The notes beneath the pieces were generated by a model. The model was not told the origin of the DNA. It was given only the letters and a program-made list of their open reading frames with translations, and made no database searches. Shown here piece after piece: positions 42,755-46,920 of a stretch of DNA of 46,920 nt. Position 1 is the first letter of the stretch. Each line of letters opens with the position of its first letter. The DNA comes from Pelomicrobium methylotrophicum (GTDB lineage: Bacteria > Pseudomonadota > Gammaproteobacteria > Burkholderiales > UBA6910). The DNA is taken from positions 1 to 46,920 of the forward strand of contig NZ_VPFL01000024.1 in assembly GCF_008014345.1 (NCBI RefSeq). Reading direction: 5' to 3'. Made by a program: the position numbers and the translations under genes.

Positions 42755-44854
42755 CTAGGCAGCTTGGCGGGCGCATCCGCGCTGCTCGAACGCTTCGCGG
42801 ATGCGCGCCACCGCCCAGTCGATTCTCTCGGCGTCGATGACGAGGGGCGGTGCAAACCGCAGCACGCTCCCGTGCGTATCCAGCGTGAGAATGCCCCGCG
42901 CCAGGAGATCCTGGCATAGGGCCCGGGCGTTCACCCGGGCCGGATCGATCTCGACGCCGATCATGAGCCCGCGTCCCCGCACCGCGCGGATCAGGGGACT
43001 GTCGATCGAGCGCAACCCGGACAAGAACCGGGCGCCCAAGGTTTGCGCCCGCTCCGCAAAACGCTCTTCCAGCATCACTTCCAGCGCCTCCAGCGCCACC
43101 GCCGCGGCCAGCGGGTTGCCGCCGAAGGTGCTGCCATGGCTGCCCGGCGTGAAGACCTGCATCACCTCCTCCCGCGCGAGGAACGCAGACACTGGCAGCA
43201 GCCCCCCGCCCAACGCTTTGCCCAGCACCACGCCGTCGGGCTGCACGCCTTCGTGCTGGCATGCGAGCAGCCGCCCGGTGCGCCCCAAGCCGGTCTGGAC
43301 TTCGTCGCAGATGAGCAGCACCCGATGCCGGCGGCAGATCTCCGCGCATTGGGCGAGGTACCCCTCGGGCGGCACGATGATCCCACCCTCGCCCTGCACC
43401 GGCTCCACGAGGAAAGCCGCCGTGCGGGGCGTGATAGCGCGCTCCAGCGCTTGGGCGTCGCCGTAAGGCACCAAAACACAGCCCGGCGGAAACGGGCCAA
43501 AACCGTCGCGGTAGTCCGGCTCGGAGGAAAGCCCAAGAATGGCGATGGAGCGGCCGTGGAAGTTGCCGCGGGCCGCGATGATCTCAGCCTGGTCCACGGG
43601 CACGCCCTTCACCCGATAGGCCCAACGCCGCGCCGCTTTGAGGGCCGTCTCCACCGCCTCGAGGCCGGTGTTCACCGGCAGCGCCCGATCGAAGCCGAAC
43701 ACCTCGCACAGGCGCTTGAGCAGCACAGGCAGCCGGTCGTTGTGGACTGCGCGGGAAGTGACCGCCAGCTTCCGCGCCTGGCGCTCAAGCGCCCGCACGA
43801 GCCGCGGATGGGCGTGGCCGTGGCTCACCGCCGAGTAGGCGCTCAACATGTCCAGGTAGCGGCGCCCCTGGTCGTCCCATACGTAAACCCCTTCGCCGCG
43901 GGCGATCACCACCGGTAGCGGATGGTAGTTGTGCGCCCCCCAACGGCTTTCGAGCTCGATCCAGGGATGGGGGACCTCTCGCCGCTCTTCCACCACCACG
44001 CCGATGAGCCGTTGCGCCATTTCCACCGTGCGGCCTGCGGGGTCCGAATGCGGGTTGAGCTCCGCGACCTCCAGCGCGATCAGGCGCGGATCGCACGCCA
44101 CCCCCCGGAGCGCGGCCACCACCTCGTCCCCGCGCAGTCCCCCAGGCACCGGCGTGCCGACGCCGGGGGCATCCTCGGGATCGAGGGCATCCAGGTCCAC
44201 CGACAGGCCGAAGCCTGCGGTGCCACGCGCACAGACGAAAACGGCTTCGTCCAACACTTCCTCAAGGCCGCGCCGGCGGATCTCCTCCATGCTGAAGACC
44301 CGCACACCGAGGCGCAGGAGCAGGGCCGCCTCCTCGGGCTCGAAGCTGCGCGCGCCCACCACGCATACGTGGGCGGGGTCCAGCTTGGGCCCATTCCCAC
44401 CGCATCCGGTCAGTGCGGGATCGCCGTGGCCGAGCAGACAGGCAAGCGGCATCCCATGGAGCGCCCCACTGGGCGAAGTCTCGGGCGTGTGGGCGTCCAG
44501 ATGGGCGTCGATCCAGATCAGGCCCAGGGGTCCCTCGCTGCGCAACGCACGCCAAGCACCGCTCCACGTGCCCACGGCGCAGCTATGATCTCCGCCCACC
44601 ACGATGGGAAACGCCCCGCTGGCGAGGGAGGCCGCCACCTGATCGGCCAAGGCCGCGCACAACCGCGAGACTGAGGGTAGGACGTCCTGCGTGCCAGCGG
44701 GTTCCGCCGAAAGGATCGCCTGCCAGCGCGCGTTCGGCGGCCGCTGCACGCCGTGCGCCCGAAACGCCGCCGGCCCGTCGGCGCAGCCTCTATTGCGAGC
44801 ACCGAGGCCCGAGGCATAACCGATCAGGTGCCATTCCCGCGGACGACGCGGCAT
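42755..44854 (-). CDS. Bifunctional arginase / ornithine aminotransferase fusion
   Basis: One 699-residue chain joins two enzymes. Residues 1-290 are arginase: GGDHS (87-91), DAHLDAH (116-122), His133 in LHGMPL, SVDLDALDP (218-226) and Glu265 in EVAEL, giving all manganese and catalytic residues. Residues 295-699 are a PLP-dependent ornithine aminotransferase, with YSAV (Tyr340), GNFHGRS (Arg435), EPVQGEGG (Glu489), DEVQTGLGRTG (Asp517) and the PLP-binding Lys546 in GKALGGG. The linker is only about 10-15 residues. The protein would turn arginine into urea and ornithine, then ornithine into glutamate-5-semialdehyde. A strong AAGGAG site precedes ATG 44854. The coding frame is continuous, with no sign of a read-through stop. 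Confidence 0.93.
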   Translation of the reverse strand: MPRRPREWHLIGYASGLGARNRGCADGPAAFRAHGVQRPPNARWQAILSAEPAGTQDVLPSVSRLCAALADQVAASLASGAFPIVVGGDHSCAVGTWSGAWRALRSEGPLGLIWIDAHLDAHTPETSPSGALHGMPLACLLGHGDPALTGCGGNGPKLDPAHVCVVGARSFEPEEAALLLRLGVRVFSMEEIRRRGLEEVLDEAVFVCARGTAGFGLSVDLDALDPEDAPGVGTPVPGGLRGDEVVAALRGVACDPRLIALEVAELNPHSDPAGRTVEMAQRLIGVVVEERREVPHPWIELESRWGAHNYHPLPVVIARGEGVYVWDDQGRRYLDMLSAYSAVSHGHAHPRLVRALERQARKLAVTSRAVHNDRLPVLLKRLCEVFGFDRALPVNTGLEAVETALKAARRWAYRVKGVPVDQAEIIAARGNFHGRSIAILGLSSEPDYRDGFGPFPPGCVLVPYGDAQALERAITPRTAAFLVEPVQGEGGIIVPPEGYLAQCAEICRRHRVLLICDEVQTGLGRTGRLLACQHEGVQPDGVVLGKALGGGLLPVSAFLAREEVMQVFTPGSHGSTFGGNPLAAAVALEALEVMLEERFAERAQTLGARFLSGLRSIDSPLIRAVRGRGLMIGVEIDPARVNARALCQDLLARGILTLDTHGSVLRFAPPLVIDAERIDWAVARIREAFEQRGCARQAA

Positions 44855-45091
44855 CGCCGTCTCCTTTTTTGCCGGCCTCCTGGAAATTTAGATTTCCTGC
44901 CGCGGTCGGCGTTCGTTCAGCGCGGTCTCAACGCCCGATTTCTGGTCCTTCCCGCGGGGGGTCGCTCCTCGCCACCGGCCTCCACTCGACCGGCTGCCGC
45001 CTCGAGCGGAGCGCTGCCCGGCTGCGCTCGGGCCGAACGACAGGAACGCCGTTTGCGTGTACCATGGGCCGCCACCGACATCGAACAAGCC

Positions 45092-46237
45092 ATGGATCGC
45101 AAAGTCTTCCTCGCGCTGCTCGCTTACACGGCCGCGATCGGCTTCGTGTACGCCCTGTACCGCATCCTCCAGCCGTTCCTGCCCGCCCTGGGCTGGGCGG
45201 CGGTGATCGCCATTGCGACCCATCCCTTGTACGACGCGCTGCGGCGCCATCTCCGGCTGAGCGAGACGTGGGTGTCAGCCATCATGACCCTGCTGGTGTT
45301 CCTGGTCCTCGTGGTGCCCGGCGTCCTGATCGGCCTCACCCTGGCCCAGGAGATCGTGCACGCCCAGGAATACATCAACCGCTGGAGCGAAGCGGAGCGC
45401 CAGGCGGCCATCGACCAGGTGCTCCAGAACCCGTGGGTCGCGCCCCTAGTCGCCAAGGTGAACGAACTGGTGACCACCTACCACATTGACGTGAAGGAGG
45501 CCGCCGTCCAGGGAGGTCGGCGGCTGCTCACCGTGCTGTTCGGCTCCATCACGGGGGCCGCCAAGCAGGTGGCCCTGTTCGTATTCCAGTTGGTGCTGGT
45601 GCTGATCGCCCTCTTTTTCCTCTATCGGGACGGCCGCAAGCTCACCCAAGGCTTCTGGTCGGCGCTGCCCATCCCCGAGGAACGCAAGCGGGTCATCCAC
45701 GACACCGTGGAGAACGTCGTGTCAGCCGTGGTGATCGGGATCCTGGTGACGGCTTCGGTCCAGGGTCTGCTGGCCGGCCTCGCCTACGGACTCGTGGGCC
45801 TCGGGTCGCCGGTCCTGCTGGGAACGTTGACCGCCATCGCCGCGCTGGTTCCCGTCATCGGCACCATGCTGGTGTGGGTGCCGGCCGCGGCCTATCTCCT
45901 CCTCACCGGCCAGGTTGTGGAGGGTCTGATCCTGGCCGGCTGGTGCGCCCTGGTGGTGGGCTCAGCGGACAACTTCCTCCGGCCGCTGCTCATCAGCGGA
46001 CGCACCGGGCTGCCTTTCTCCCTCATGACCCTGGGCGCGCTGGGGGGGCTCGCCGCGTTCGGCTTTTTTGGCCTGGTGGTGGGCCCCCTGGTGCTGGCGG
46101 TGTTCATTCTCGTGTTCGAGATGTACCGCAAAGATATGATCGCCTTTGACGCCGGTCTGCAGGCACCCGAGCCCGGGCCGCCGAGCCGCCCTCCATCCGC
46201 CCCGACAGGAAGCACCGGCGACGGCAAGAAGGGCTGA
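45092..46237 (+). CDS. AI-2E (PerM/YdiK-like) family transporter
   Basis: The 381-residue integral membrane protein has about eight hydrophobic segments and the family's long soluble loop (about 85-155, with QEYINRWSEAERQAAIDQVL). Conserved AI-2E parts include the early LGWAAVIAIATHPLYDALRR, FFLYRDGRKL after the loop and the later TAIAALVPVIGTMLVWVPAA and NFLRPLLISGRTGLPFSLMTLGALGG segments. Members transport signalling molecules, quinones or small metabolites; TqsA exports autoinducer-2 but most paralogues are unassigned. The C-terminal 35 residues are Pro/Ser-rich. No strong ribosome binding site precedes ATG 45092. It is convergent with the HxlR gene. Confidence 0.88.
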   Translation: MDRKVFLALLAYTAAIGFVYALYRILQPFLPALGWAAVIAIATHPLYDALRRHLRLSETWVSAIMTLLVFLVLVVPGVLIGLTLAQEIVHAQEYINRWSEAERQAAIDQVLQNPWVAPLVAKVNELVTTYHIDVKEAAVQGGRRLLTVLFGSITGAAKQVALFVFQLVLVLIALFFLYRDGRKLTQGFWSALPIPEERKRVIHDTVENVVSAVVIGILVTASVQGLLAGLAYGLVGLGSPVLLGTLTAIAALVPVIGTMLVWVPAAAYLLLTGQVVEGLILAGWCALVVGSADNFLRPLLISGRTGLPFSLMTLGALGGLAAFGFFGLVVGPLVLAVFILVFEMYRKDMIAFDAGLQAPEPGPPSRPPSAPTGSTGDGKKG

Positions 46238-46249
46238 ACGGGCGCGGGC

Positions 46250-46585
46250 TCACTCCCCGTCCAGCTCGTCCTCCAGCCGGCGGATCTGATCCAAGATGCC
46301 AGCAAAGCGCTCGCCGAAGGAAGTCAACGAATACTCCACCCGCGGCGGGATCTCCGGGTAGCTGGTTCTCTGCAGCACCCCGTAGCGGGTGAGTTTTTTC
46401 AGCCGCTCGTTGAGCACCTTGGCCGAGAGACCCGGCACGGCGTGCTCCATGGCCCCGGGACGGCGCACCCCCTGGCGCACGAGGCAAAGGACCGTAAGGG
46501 ACCACTTGCACCCGATCACGTCCTCCACCATCGCGGCCACTCGCTGCCGGGAGGATCGCGGGCTCCGTTTCGCTTTCACCGTCAT
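46250..46585 (-). CDS. HxlR-family winged-helix transcriptional regulator
   Basis: The 111-residue protein has the HxlR-type winged helix: VEDVIGCKWSLTVLCLV, the recognition helix region LSAKVLNERLKKLTRYGVLQR and the wing PPRVEYSLTSFG. A single Cys in IGCKW (about residue 26) lies near where redox-sensing family members keep a Cys. It probably binds as a dimer to the GTAAG-CTTAC dyad just upstream of its own start, and may control the divergent P460 gene. The ATG at 46585 is followed closely by a basic stretch typical of the family. Confidence 0.88.
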   Translation of the reverse strand: MTVKAKRSPRSSRQRVAAMVEDVIGCKWSLTVLCLVRQGVRRPGAMEHAVPGLSAKVLNERLKKLTRYGVLQRTSYPEIPPRVEYSLTSFGERFAGILDQIRRLEDELDGE

Positions 46586-46601
46586 AAAAATACACCGAAA
46601 A

Positions 46602-46614
46602 GTAAGAAACTTAC
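46602..46614. promoter_or_regulatory. Likely HxlR operator
   Basis: GTAAG (46602-46606) and CTTAC (46610-46614) form a 5-bp inverted repeat around AAA, matching the GTA/TAC-type dyads bound by HxlR proteins, 17 bases upstream of the HxlR start and between divergent genes. AAAA and TTTT flank the dyad. Confidence 0.5.
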
Positions 46615-46704
46615 CGTTTTGTGCCCACTTTTTCCGGCGGCTGCCCGGCTGCTACATTGACAGCTTTCGCGGATTTCATCACGCAAGTCCGAATGGAGGC
46701 CATC

Positions 46705-46839
46705 ATGCGCGCAGCCGTCTTTCTTCCCTTTTGTCTTCTCGCTTCGAGCGCCCTGGCCCAGGTGCCCTACCCCGAGGGCTACCGGGACTGGCGCCATGTC
46801 AGTTGCTCCACCGCGCATCGCGCGACCCGCGATGCATGA
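46705..46839 (+). pseudogene. Truncated cytochrome P460-like gene
   Basis: The frame begins at ATG 46705 with a GGAGG site 6 bases upstream, and encodes a signal peptide (MRAAVFLPFCLLASSALAQ) followed by VPYPEGYRDWRHV, which matches the mature start of cytochrome P460-family proteins. These oxidise hydroxylamine or detoxify nitrogen oxides with a haem crosslinked to lysine. After about 33 residues the homology stops, the frame reads unrelated residues, and it ends with TGA at 46839, far short of the usual 150-200 residues and without a CxxCH. The break coincides with the first copy of a 10-bp direct repeat, which suggests an insertion or deletion. The window ends 81 bases later. Confidence 0.6.
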
Positions 46840-46917
46840 AACTGGGGTTAAATAAGGGGGCGGCGTCCGGCATTGAGGTCGGTTCGTACTTGGTGCGATG
46901 AGCCCGTATGTCAGTTG
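46796..46917. repeat. 10-bp direct repeat at the P460 break
   Basis: ATGTCAGTTG occurs at 46796-46805, exactly where P460 similarity stops, and again at 46908-46917, 112 bases on. It could be a duplicated target site or a deletion junction, but the window ends before this can be judged. Confidence 0.35.
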
Positions 46918-46920
46918 GAC

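Noticed and set aside
46657-46662. TTGACA before the P460 gene
   Set aside because: No -10-like hexamer at suitable distance; recorded only as a possible half promoter.

Overview
The window is a high-GC, densely coded bacterial chromosome segment, most likely from a betaproteobacterium. This rests on the trxA-rho-rpmE neighbourhood, a BktB-type ketothiolase, a peroxiredoxin/AhpD pair facing oxyR, and several small conserved proteins of the kind seen in Burkholderiales, Rhodocyclales and Nitrosomonadales. The order cannot be fixed by eye. I see no tRNA, rRNA or CRISPR array. The edges look less stable than the interior: a cut-off transposase start lies at the left end and a broken cytochrome P460 gene at the right end.

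Layout. 1-5.8 kb: partial transposase, then minus-strand genes for a VOC protein, a Rossmann/DUF2520 protein, a sterol-desaturase-like membrane oxygenase, a secreted polysaccharide deacetylase, a periplasmic beta-propeller and an SLC13/ArsB-type permease. 6-8.2 kb: oxidative-stress module (AhpD, AhpC-type peroxiredoxin, divergent OxyR with a LysR-type box between). 8.2-11.5 kb: molybdenum-carrier-like protein, small membrane protein, rhomboid protease, YbaK-like deacylase, conserved hypothetical. 11.5-17.7 kb: a two-gene AddAB-like helicase-nuclease. 17.7-21.7 kb: ferredoxin, trxA, rho, a 135-bp tandem repeat made partly of the rho 3' end, an NAD-type isocitrate dehydrogenase gene and rpmE. 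22-23.7 kb: ArnT-like glycosyltransferase. 23.8-37.6 kb: storage-polysaccharide and central-carbon genes (GH57, glgC, pgi, a degenerate 6PGDH-like protein, glgA, glgP) interleaved with hslO, a DMT exporter and bktB. 37.7-42.7 kb: orn, an M48 membrane protease, a small cytochrome c, rsgA, a CobD/CbiB-like membrane protein and a DUF6806-like protein. 42.7-46.9 kb: a fused arginase-ornithine aminotransferase, an AI-2E-type permease, an HxlR regulator and the truncated P460.

How the genes work together. GlgC makes ADP-glucose, GlgA polymerises it, and the GH57 enzyme and GlgP remodel and phosphorolyse the glucan, with Pgi linking to glycolysis. No GH13 branching enzyme is in the window, so the GH57 protein may supply branch handling. 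AhpC plus AhpD form a peroxide-reducing pair, probably under OxyR control. The AddAB-like pair probably processes double-strand breaks.

The strongest unusual signals are: (i) the single-chain arginase-ornithine aminotransferase, which keeps every active-site motif of both enzymes; (ii) the rho 3' tandem repeat at the junction where icd separates rho from rpmE; (iii) the degenerate 6PGDH-like protein between pgi and glgA; (iv) a possible leaderless 30-codon ORF overlapping the hslO start; and (v) the HxlR operator next to a broken P460 gene.
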